Of a stretch of 7,029 nt of DNA, positions 1-5,896 are shown one piece after another. Within the stretch, counting starts at the first letter, position 1. The number at the start of each line of letters is the position of its first letter. The stretch comes from an uncultured Caulobacterales bacterium. GTDB lineage: Bacteria; Pseudomonadota; Alphaproteobacteria; Caulobacterales; Maricaulaceae. A program made the position numbers and the translations under genes. Under the pieces are notes generated by a model that did no database searches, was not told the origin of the DNA, and saw nothing but the letters and a program-made list of their open reading frames with translations. Location of the stretch: assembly GCA_937981945.1 (NCBI GenBank), contig CALJNJ010000285.1, positions 1 to 7,029 on the forward strand. The letters are read 5' to 3'.

Positions 1-500
1 CCGGTTTCGCCGGAGAGTTTAATATTGCCGCGCAGAAGATTGGCTTCTTGTCTTTGGCGCCACTCCGGGTTCCATTCCCAAGATCCGGAAATACCGCCGG
101 AGCTTTTGGATATGACATTGACCACTTGTCCGGACAGGCCCGGAATGTCGAGGCTTGTGCCGTCCAAAACTTCGATACGAACAACATTATCCGCCGGAAT
201 CCGGGCAATTTGATCAAACGGATCGCCGCCTTTGCCGGTGATTTGCTGCCCGTTGACCAAGACATTCGCGCCGCCTTGTCCCAGGCCGCGGGCATTATTG
301 CCGCCGCGGAGCTGAAAGCCCGGGACGCGGCGGACCATATCAAAAGCGTTTTGAGGGGCATATTGTTCAAAATAAGCCGGCTCAAACGTTCGGGCATTTG
401 CCGCGCCGGCGTCGCTGTCCTGCGCCATTGCCGGTCCGGCAAGCATTAGGGCGAGGGGCGCCATAGACGCCAAAAGCGCCGTCTTAAGTGGAGTTGTCAT
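1..500 (-). CDS. TonB-dependent outer-membrane receptor, N-terminal part (cut by window edge)
   Basis: The minus-strand frame starting at the ATG at 500-498 is open to the window edge (166 codons plus 2 bases). Residues 1-26 form a signal peptide: Lys6, a hydrophobic stretch rich in Ala, Leu and Met, and a likely cut after Ala-Met-Ala before Gln27. Residues about 43-132 read as a TonB receptor plug domain: YFEQYAPQNAFDMVRRVPGF at 43-62, a Gly/Asn/Arg-rich stretch at 65-77, NVLVNGQQITGK at 79-90, and RIPADNVVRIEVLDG at 100-114. Such proteins are outer-membrane beta barrels that import ligands using TonB energy. The barrel, and hence most clues to the substrate, lies outside the window. The start is 30 bases after the stop of the M56 protease gene, with only a weak A/G-rich ribosome site and no terminator between, so it is probably the third gene of that operon. 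The family is clear from the plug; the ligand is unknown. Confidence 0.85.
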   Translation of the reverse strand, partial: MTTPLKTALLASMAPLALMLAGPAMAQDSDAGAANARTFEPAYFEQYAPQNAFDMVRRVPGFQLRGGNNARGLGQGGANVLVNGQQITGKGGDPFDQIARIPADNVVRIEVLDGTSLDIPGLSGQVVNVISKSSGGISGSWEWNPEWRQRQEANLLRGNIKLSGET

Positions 501-530
501 GTCTTATCTCTTGCGGAGTGTTTTTTAGGA

Positions 531-2669
531 TTAGTAATTATAGTCGGTGATGGTCAAGTTCTTTGGCGAGATTTCCACCTTCATATGTTCACTTTTCTTG
601 ATGTTGTGCGCGGCATTTATCTTGCAGTAATGGTCTTCCATTTTATGCGGAATCTTTTTTCCGTTCACAAATACAAGCCCGTCTTTAAATAAGACTTTTG
701 CTGTTTGATCACCTTGATTAATCAAACCGTCTTCCTGCAATTGCTCGAGCATGGCCCGGCCGTAAGTCTCATGTTTCGGGTCATATTCCGCGGCATGTTT
801 TTTCGCTTGTTTTTCGGCCTGTATCCGGGCTTTTTCCAAAGCTTTGCGGGTTTCCTTTTCAACCATTTGTTCAATGTCGGTATCGAAATTGGATTGCAGT
901 AATTCGCGTTTGACCGAGGCGGAGCTGACGGCTTCGGCAAATTTCATTTGCGCTTTTTGAAAGGCATATTTTTCGCCTTGGGGATTTTCTGAAAAGCTTT
1001 CCGTTGCCGCCTCAAAGTCATCAAGGGCGTCTTCAAACAATTCTTCAATCTCATCCATCTCGTCTTCGAATTTTTCGGCCAGTGCCTCTATTTTGTCTTC
1101 GGAGAGATCAGTGCCCTTGAACTTTTGACCGTCAATATAAAGGCCCGATGTTAAGTTTGCGCCGGCTAATTTTGAAATCTGAGGCAGCTTAGGCGCCTCC
1201 GGCAATTCGGCAGGTTCCGGCCATGCGACCGGCTTTGGCGCACCGGCCAAATAGTCAACATCATAATCCGGTGACGGTTCGCTGACGCGGCGCTTTTGTT
1301 TTTTCGCCATATGAAGCGCGTCTTTGTCCGCATTGCCCGAGGCGTTCTCGAGCGAGGCTACGTAATAATCCAAATTGACCTTGTACTGATTAGCGGCCTT
1401 TTTGAATTTGGAGTAGGATTTGAACGCTTCCGGGCGCGGCATAACCGGCGCTTTGGGCGTTTGCGGCAAGCTGCGCAAAATATCCGGATTTTTATCGATA
1501 TTGTGCCAAGTGTCGCCGGTATAGACCCAGCGGCTGCCGTCGCCGGCTTTCTTAATGGTGATATCTCTGCCGTCAAAACGGGTTGTGGCGAAATGATAAT
1601 TTCTTTTGTCGGCATTGACGTGGATTTCCGTTTCGTCATTGCCCGGATGGGCGTCGGCGGTCACCGGGTTCAGTCCGATATAGAGACCGGCGGCCACGAC
1701 AAGCGCCGCCAGGGAGGTGACGACTTGCTCGGGCCGGCGCCGGCTCTCCTCGGGCGCCGTCAGACGGGTCAAGCGCCGTAGAAGGGGTTTTTTATGATCA
1801 TTGGCGGCCAGCGCAAAATTTCCAAATGCAGGATTGAGGCGAAGAGCTGCTAAGCCTTTGACCAATGCTTTCGGGTTCTGCGTATAGCGCACGGCGAAAT
1901 CATCACAGGCCTGCTCCCGATCATCATCAATGCACTTACAGATATAATGAATGCCGGGGTGATAAAATAGGATGGCTTTAATGGCCGACTGCACCAGATT
2001 GATCAGATAATCATGCCGGCGGATATGGGCGATCTCATGCAGTAAAATAGCTTCGATTTGGTCGGGCGGGAGACCGGTGAAAAACCCGGCCGGAACAAGG
2101 ACAACAGGCCGGAAGAACCCGAGGGTGACAGGCCCGTTGACCCGGTCGGAAATATGCAGGACCACAGATTTGAAAATACCGGCGTTAAGCACAAGCGTTC
2201 TGAAGCGCCGCGACCAATCACTCGGAACTTCCGACAGGCCGCGTTTACGCAATTGGTTGGTCATATAAAGGGCCATGGAGTATTTCGCAGACAGGAAAGC
2301 GAAACCGATACACCACAAAACACCTAATAAAGGGGCGTATTGACCGGCGGCCGGGGGCGTAATCGCCGCGACTTGGTCAACACTGCCCGCGGCAGTGCCT
2401 GCAAAAATTGTTGTCACAGGCTCCATAATAGAGGCCGCGGTAATGGTTCCGGCCGCGCCTGACCCCATGGTCATGACAAAGGTGAATATAAAGGCGATAA
2501 AACAAGCGCCGAGGACGGCGGTTTCCAAAGCACATCGTAAAGAGGCTTGGCTGTCTTTCGTCATGGCCCGTATTATAAAGACGGTCAAAGCCGCGAGCGC
2601 GCCCTGCCAAAGACTGTGCAGCACGGCGACCCCGAGCCCGGTTAGAATTTGTGATATGACGATGTCCAT
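531..2669 (-). CDS. M56-family (BlaR1/MecR1-type) membrane metalloprotease with a non-penicillin-binding C-terminal region
   Basis: This 712-residue protein has the M56 layout. Hydrophobic helices lie at about 8-33, 50-70 and 110-132, with the HSLWQGA signature at 18-24. The zinc site is HEIAH at 211-215 followed by RRHD, and Glu252 in the DREQACD stretch is the expected third ligand. A last membrane helix lies at about 316-335. By family analogy the protease domain faces the cytoplasm and cleaves, or triggers loss of, the partner BlaI repressor when the outer domain receives a signal. Here the region after residue 340 (about 370 residues) lacks a recognisable penicillin-binding SxxK domain. 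It has Pro-rich linkers (about 399-413 and 475-499), an acidic, probably coiled-coil stretch (about 522-560), a Lys/Glu/Ala-rich helical stretch (about 600-630), and two similar motifs, YIDGQKFKG at 511-519 and VFVNGKKI at 666-673. The start is supported by a purine-rich ribosome site (AGGGAGAGAG) ending 4 bases before the ATG. It follows the repressor gene by 26 bases. The ligand is unknown. Confidence 0.9.
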   Translation of the reverse strand: MDIVISQILTGLGVAVLHSLWQGALAALTVFIIRAMTKDSQASLRCALETAVLGACFIAFIFTFVMTMGSGAAGTITAASIMEPVTTIFAGTAAGSVDQVAAITPPAAGQYAPLLGVLWCIGFAFLSAKYSMALYMTNQLRKRGLSEVPSDWSRRFRTLVLNAGIFKSVVLHISDRVNGPVTLGFFRPVVLVPAGFFTGLPPDQIEAILLHEIAHIRRHDYLINLVQSAIKAILFYHPGIHYICKCIDDDREQACDDFAVRYTQNPKALVKGLAALRLNPAFGNFALAANDHKKPLLRRLTRLTAPEESRRRPEQVVTSLAALVVAAGLYIGLNPVTADAHPGNDETEIHVNADKRNYHFATTRFDGRDITIKKAGDGSRWVYTGDTWHNIDKNPDILRSLPQTPKAPVMPRPEAFKSYSKFKKAANQYKVNLDYYVASLENASGNADKDALHMAKKQKRRVSEPSPDYDVDYLAGAPKPVAWPEPAELPEAPKLPQISKLAGANLTSGLYIDGQKFKGTDLSEDKIEALAEKFEDEMDEIEELFEDALDDFEAATESFSENPQGEKYAFQKAQMKFAEAVSSASVKRELLQSNFDTDIEQMVEKETRKALEKARIQAEKQAKKHAAEYDPKHETYGRAMLEQLQEDGLINQGDQTAKVLFKDGLVFVNGKKIPHKMEDHYCKINAAHNIKKSEHMKVEISPKNLTITDYNY

Positions 2670-2695
2670 TTACTCTCTCCCTGTCAGCATTTGGA

Positions 2696-3076
2696 CTAAT
2701 TATTTTCAAGCCGGGCCAAAAAGGCCTTGATCTCCTGAAGTTCTTCGGCAGAGGGCTCACCTTTACCCAAGGCGTGCATGACCAAATCCGAAACCGAATT
2801 GCCGAATGTGTTTTCGACAAACCGATCAAACAATTTCGTCTGAGTGTCCTCTGCAGAATTGACCGCCTTATATAAATAAGACTTTCCCGGTCCGGGCTCT
2901 CTTTCGACCAGACCTTTATCGAGCAATCTTTGAACCTGTTTCAAAGTGGTCGTATACCCGACCTCTTTGGAGCGGCTGATTTGCTCATGAATTGTTTTGA
3001 CAGTGCAGGGCTGGTGCTCCCAGAGGACCCGCAATATAGCCGTTTCGGCTTCCGATGGTTTTCTAACGCGTTTCAT
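2696..3076 (-). CDS. BlaI/MecI/CopY-family transcriptional repressor
   Basis: From the ATG at 3076 this is 126 residues, the usual length of the family. The N-terminal winged helix opens with KPSEAETAILRVLWE (6-20), followed by the recognition-helix area GYTTTLKQVQRLLDKGLVERE (from 40) and a wing ending at SYLYKAV. Residues about 79-126 form the C-terminal dimerisation part, with FDRFVENTFGNSVSDLV and a final helix. Members repress their own operon as dimers and are removed by proteolysis started by the membrane partner, here encoded 26 bases downstream. In BlaI the cleavage falls at an Asn-Phe bond just before this helix; the aligned position here appears to be Arg86-Phe87, from an alignment by eye. 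An ATG at 3088 would add four residues (MSLF), and a TTG at 3193 would add 39 that match nothing in the family. The start at 3076 fits the family length best, though no clear ribosome site precedes either ATG. Confidence 0.92.
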   Translation of the reverse strand: MKRVRKPSEAETAILRVLWEHQPCTVKTIHEQISRSKEVGYTTTLKQVQRLLDKGLVEREPGPGKSYLYKAVNSAEDTQTKLFDRFVENTFGNSVSDLVMHALGKGEPSAEELQEIKAFLARLENN

Positions 3077-3088
3077 GAATAACGACAT

Positions 3089-3106
3089 AAACGACAATTG
3101 TCGTTT
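3089..3106. promoter_or_regulatory. Probable operator of the BlaI-type repressor (18-bp perfect palindrome)
   Basis: AAACGACAATTGTCGTTT is identical to its reverse complement over all 18 bases. Its centre, ACA-AT-TGT, matches the ACA-NN-TGT core known for BlaI, MecI and CopY operators. It lies 12 bases upstream of the repressor ATG at 3076 and touches the alternative ATG at 3088, so bound repressor would block initiation of its own operon. A weak -35-like TTGCAA overlaps its right edge (3111-3106, minus strand), with a poor -10 (TATGTC) 16 bases on, which would put the operator between the two boxes. A partial extra half-site, ACGACA, is at 3082-3087. The binding role is inferred from position and symmetry. 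Confidence 0.75.
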
Positions 3107-3150
3107 TGCAAAGTTACATTCTCGAAAGATTTGGTGATTTTCGGTCGTTA

Positions 3151-3199
3151 AGCGGCCCGATCCGCTAAAAATAACTTGAGTCCGGCCCCGCAAAGGGGC
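3151..3199. other. Divergent intergenic region with two short hairpins
   Basis: Between the repressor and the transporter gene there are two small inverted repeats: AGCGG/CCGCT (3151-3155 and 3162-3166, 6-base loop) and GCCCC/GGGGC (3185-3189 and 3195-3199, 5-base loop). The second would sit in the leader of the transporter mRNA if transcription starts upstream of it. Neither is followed closely by a T run on either strand, so they are not intrinsic terminators. I could not place a convincing -35/-10 pair for the transporter here. Confidence 0.3.
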
Positions 3200-3225
3200 A
3201 TGACGTTCGACAAATTAATAAATTC

Positions 3226-3231
3226 AAGGGG
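3226..3231 (+). promoter_or_regulatory. Ribosome binding site of the peptide transporter gene
   Basis: AAGGGG stands 8 bases before the ATG at 3240. This spacing favours that ATG over the in-frame TTG two codons upstream (3234), which would be only 2 bases from the site, and over the later in-frame ATG at 3300, which has no purine-rich sequence before it. Confidence 0.7.
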
Positions 3232-3239
3232 AATTGTGC

Positions 3240-4871
3240 ATGTTTTATTTTGTCTTGGGGGCCATTGCTCTCTTCGGCATGTGTTTCGCTCTGTTTTTGA
3301 TGCGAAAGCATCCTAAAGGACTCTATATTCTTTTCTTCGCAGAAATGTGGGAGCGGTTTTCCTACTACGGAATGCGCGCGCTTTTAGTCCTGTATTTGAC
3401 CAAACATTTCTTGTTTTCGGACAGTCAGGCCTATGGAATTTACGGGGCTTATACGACCTTGGTCTATATCACGCCCGTAATTGGCGGAATGTTGGCCGAC
3501 AGATATCTGGGCCAACGAAAAGCGGTGCTTTTCGGGGCCGGTTTATTGGTTCTTGGCCATATGGGTATGGCCGTCGAAGGGGAGCCGGTGACCGATGCCG
3601 CCATGCGAGACCAGGGAATATTGAATATTTTCTACCTCTCTTTAGCGCTGATCATTGCGGGCGTTGGTTTCTTAAAAGCGAATATCTCGGCAATCGTCGG
3701 GGAACTCTACAGTAAAACGGATGAGCGTCGCGACGGCGCTTTCACTCTATTCTACGTGGGTATCAATTTGGGTGCCTTTGCCGGGGCTTTGATAGCCGGC
3801 GGATTAGGTGAAACTTTCGGCTGGAAATACGGGTTCGGTGCCGCGGGTATAGGAATGCTCCTCGGATTAGTCGTCTTTATTTGGGGCAAACCTTTGCTCA
3901 ACGGCGCAGGTGAAAGTCCAAACCCTGTCTTGCTCGCCAAGAAACAATTTGCCGGATTATCGACGGAATGGCTGATTTACATTCTTTCTTTTGTCGGCGT
4001 CTTGGTCATTTGGTTCTTGATCCGTGACGGTGAGAGCACCGTTAAATGGGTGTTATATTTCGCCATGGCTGCGACCTATGCTTATATAATCGGGACGTCG
4101 GTGATGAAGTTGAAACCGCACGCCAGAAACCGCGTTTTTGCGGCTTTGTTTTTGATTACCGTTCAAGTCCTCTTTTGGGCGCTGTTCGAACAAGCGGGCT
4201 CTTCACTAAACCTGTATACGGACCGTCAGGTAGACCGAAACTTTATGGGCGGGGAAGTCGTCGCCTCGGTGTTCCAGTCTTTAAACGCCATGTATATTGT
4301 CGTTCTCGGCCCGCTTTTTGCGGCGCTCTGGGTTTGGCTCGGCAAAAAAGGTATGGAGCCATCCGCACCCGCTAAATTCGGGCTCGGGGTTATTCAGCTG
4401 GGTCTGGGATTCTTGATTTTGGTTTGGGGCGCGAAAGCCGCCGGCGCGAATTTGACGCCGGTCGTCTTCATCTTCCTGATTTACTTGCTGCATACAACCG
4501 GCGAGCTTTGTCTCTCACCGGTCGGCCTTTCCGCCATGACGCGATTGTCCGTGCCAAAAATGGTCGGCTTGATCATGGGGGCTTGGTTCCTGGCGTCAGG
4601 TGCCGGTAACTTCGCGGCTGCGCAGATCGCTAAATTGACGGCGGCTGACGGCGGCGGACAAGATCAAGTTCTTGCCGTCTACTCCAAAGTCGGCTGGATC
4701 GCGGTTGCGGTGGGTGTCGGACTGATCGTCCTGTCACCGCTGATTAAGCGGATGATGCATCTGGATACGCTCGAAGAAGATACGCGTCTTTACAATGAAG
4801 AGCACGGTCTGACCATGGACGGCAGAGACATGGTTGGTGAGCGGATGTCCCCAACGGGTGACCCGCAGTAA
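3240..4871 (+). CDS. Proton-dependent oligopeptide transporter (POT/PTR2 family, MFS)
   Basis: This 543-residue polytopic inner-membrane protein has the expected POT signatures. These are the EMWERFSYYG motif (ExxER at 35-39, linked to proton coupling and peptide binding), the PTR2 signature around FLKANISAIVGELY and FYVGINLGAF (171-180), FWALFEQ in the seventh core helix (312-318, with the conserved Glu317), and TTGELCLSPVGLS in the tenth (Glu422). These proteins import di- and tripeptides with protons, and some members carry other substrates. An extra hydrophobic segment at 1-21 precedes the normal first helix, and a soluble tail of about 40 residues follows the last. It is divergent from the repressor gene, 163 bases away, and ends in a strong terminator. 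Substrate preference cannot be read from the sequence. Control by the repressor is possible but the operator is about 130 bases from the start codon. Confidence 0.95.
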   Translation: MFYFVLGAIALFGMCFALFLMRKHPKGLYILFFAEMWERFSYYGMRALLVLYLTKHFLFSDSQAYGIYGAYTTLVYITPVIGGMLADRYLGQRKAVLFGAGLLVLGHMGMAVEGEPVTDAAMRDQGILNIFYLSLALIIAGVGFLKANISAIVGELYSKTDERRDGAFTLFYVGINLGAFAGALIAGGLGETFGWKYGFGAAGIGMLLGLVVFIWGKPLLNGAGESPNPVLLAKKQFAGLSTEWLIYILSFVGVLVIWFLIRDGESTVKWVLYFAMAATYAYIIGTSVMKLKPHARNRVFAALFLITVQVLFWALFEQAGSSLNLYTDRQVDRNFMGGEVVASVFQSLNAMYIVVLGPLFAALWVWLGKKGMEPSAPAKFGLGVIQLGLGFLILVWGAKAAGANLTPVVFIFLIYLLHTTGELCLSPVGLSAMTRLSVPKMVGLIMGAWFLASGAGNFAAAQIAKLTAADGGGQDQVLAVYSKVGWIAVAVGVGLIVLSPLIKRMMHLDTLEEDTRLYNEEHGLTMDGRDMVGERMSPTGDPQ

Positions 4872-4892
4872 TCACTGCATCAATAATGTAAT

Positions 4893-4923
4893 AAAAAAAG
4901 GCCGGCAATTTGCCGGCCTTTTT
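4893..4923. terminator. Bidirectional intrinsic terminator between convergent genes
   Basis: GGCCGGCAATTTGCCGGCC (4900-4918) forms a GC-rich stem of 7-9 pairs with a very short loop. It has seven A's on the left (4893-4899) and five T's on the right (4919-4923). Read rightwards it ends the transporter mRNA 22 bases after its stop codon. Read leftwards the T tract is longer, and it ends the block arriving from the right, starting within the stop codon of the 57-residue gene. Confidence 0.92.
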
Positions 4924-5096
4924 CATGAAATATCGGGCTTTATCCAATAATGTTGTTTGTGCCCTTTGGCTTCGAATTCAGAAGCGAGGCGGCGGGCGTC
5001 ATCTTTTGATAATCCCGCGCGCATTTTAAAAACGTTGCCGTGAGTGTCTTCCCGCCAAACGGACCAAAGCTGTTTGGTGTCCGGCGGTTTCGACAA
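4923..5096 (-). CDS. Small basic conserved-looking protein (57 aa, TTG start), function unknown
   Basis: A 57-residue frame runs from TTG (5096-5094) to TGA (4925-4923). It starts two bases after the stop of the DUF937 gene and ends exactly in the shared terminator, the layout of a translationally coupled last gene of an operon. The composition is that of a folded protein: LWSVWREDTHGNVFKM (10-25) gives a beta strand-turn-strand pattern, GLSKDDARRLASEFEAKG (28-45) an amphipathic helix, and HKQHYWIKPDIS a final strand. This beta-alpha-beta pattern resembles a minimal SPOR-like fold, and I recall short bacterial proteins with the same WR..D..GN and GHKQ.YW features, but no function. No in-frame ATG lies upstream near the gene. 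An internal ATG at 5024 would remove the first strand, so TTG is preferred. The ribosome site is weak, and translation may depend on coupling with the gene before it. Confidence 0.68.
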   Translation of the reverse strand: MSKPPDTKQLWSVWREDTHGNVFKMRAGLSKDDARRLASEFEAKGHKQHYWIKPDIS

Positions 5097-5098
5097 TT

Positions 5099-5791
5099 TT
5101 ATCTGCGCTTGGCGTTCATGGCCATGTTCAGGATATCGTCCATCATGCTGCCGTCGCCGTCGGCGTCCAAAAGCTTGCCGATCATGCCGAGGCCCTGTTG
5201 GTGCTGCTCTTGTTGCTGACGTTGAACTTGCTGCTGCTGACGGGCTTTTCCGCCGCCGAGCAATCCGCCGAGCAGGCCGCCGAGACCGGAGGCCGATGTC
5301 TGCTGCTGTCCGCCGCCCATCATTTTATCAAGGGCAAGGCTGGCTAATTGTTGCTGCATGCTGGGCTGACGGGTCTGCTGACCCAAACTGCCCATGGCCA
5401 TGGTGGCAACCATTGGCAAAAGCTTTTTCAAAAGGTCGGGTCCGATGCCGGTCTTTTGCGCGGCATGTCCGGCAACGGCGCGGCTGACGTCTTTGGAGCC
5501 AAACAAATGACCGAGAATAGCATTGCCGTCCGTGATGGTTTCGTCGCGGCCCATAAGTTCAGGCTGCTCTAAATATTGTCCGTGATTGCCGTTTTGAAGG
5601 GCGCCCAACAGGCCGGCCAGACCTTGCGGGTTTTGCGTATTTTTCTTCAGCGCTGATGAAATCGCCGGCAGCAGAGCTGCGATTGCGCTTTGAGTTTGTG
5701 ACTGATCAAGGCCGAGCGATGCTCCGGCTTGCTGCGCAGATGCGCCGCCTTGTGCTTGCATGATCATGTCGAGTAAATTTAGTCCTGCCAT
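5099..5791 (-). CDS. DUF937 / YidB-like Gly- and Gln-rich protein
   Basis: This 230-residue protein has no signal peptide or clear membrane helix. Residues 1-135 show the DUF937 pattern: NLLDMIMQAQGG near the start, a repeat-like helical core with LPAISSALKK (41-50), an NPQGLAGLLGAL stretch, GNAILGHLFGSK (89-100), and LLKKLLPMVATMAMGSL (120-136). The second half is low complexity, with Gln-rich runs (161-164, 185-200) and GLGGLLGGLLGGG (169-181), ending in LLDADGDGSMMDDILNM. The DxDGDG segment at 209-220 resembles a calcium-binding loop, but position 12 is Ile rather than an acidic residue. Proteins of this family are widespread and lack a firm function. The start at 5791 is set by a strong GGAGGG ribosome site; the longer frame from 5821 has none. 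It lies 105 bases after tldD on the same strand. Confidence 0.85.
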   Translation of the reverse strand: MAGLNLLDMIMQAQGGASAQQAGASLGLDQSQTQSAIAALLPAISSALKKNTQNPQGLAGLLGALQNGNHGQYLEQPELMGRDETITDGNAILGHLFGSKDVSRAVAGHAAQKTGIGPDLLKKLLPMVATMAMGSLGQQTRQPSMQQQLASLALDKMMGGGQQQTSASGLGGLLGGLLGGGKARQQQQVQRQQQEQHQQGLGMIGKLLDADGDGSMMDDILNMAMNAKRR

Positions 5792-5795
5792 TTGG

Positions 5796-5801
5796 CCCTC
5801 C
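5796..5801 (-). promoter_or_regulatory. Ribosome binding site of the DUF937 gene
   Basis: GGAGGG on the minus strand ends 4 bases before the ATG at 5791-5789. It fixes that codon as the start, rather than the in-frame ATG at 5821, which would add ten residues (MRVTSKPEGQ). Confidence 0.8.
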
Positions 5802-5896
5802 GGTTTAGATGTGACTCGCATATAAGGGGAAACCCGCCCAATAGCGAGTGTAGGCCGAGAACTTTCTGCAGTTAAGGTTAGTAAAAGCAGCCGTTT

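Noticed and set aside
48..449. 133-residue plus-strand frame
   Set aside because: It lies antisense to the TonB receptor, whose signal peptide and plug motifs are clear. The plus-strand frame shows no domain and no ribosome site.
1296..1781. 161-residue plus-strand frame
   Set aside because: It is the opposite strand of the M56 protease gene, with no recognisable motif.
531..3076. A beta-lactam resistance operon
   Set aside because: The repressor and protease resemble BlaI and BlaR1, but no beta-lactamase or penicillin-binding protein is in the window and the sensor region does not look penicillin-binding. A beta-lactamase elsewhere under the same repressor cannot be excluded.
3077..3193. 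N-terminal extension of the repressor to the TTG at 3193 (165 residues)
   Set aside because: The added 39 residues match nothing in the BlaI family and their coding frame runs through the operator palindrome. The 126-residue form has the normal family length.
3151..3199. Hairpins AGCGG/CCGCT and GCCCC/GGGGC as terminators or a riboswitch
   Set aside because: Stems are only 5 bp, without an adjacent T run, and no riboswitch consensus is recognisable.
3208..3213. Extra CGACAA half-site near the transporter start (also at 5091-5096)
   Set aside because: Only one half of the operator is present in each case, and a 6-base match is expected by chance.
5814..5849. Inverted repeat ACTCGC...GCGAGT (24 bases apart) with an inner GGGG/CCC upstream of the DUF937 gene
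   Set aside because: The arms are only 6 bp and widely spaced. There is no T tract and no matching promoter boxes, so chance is a sufficient explanation.
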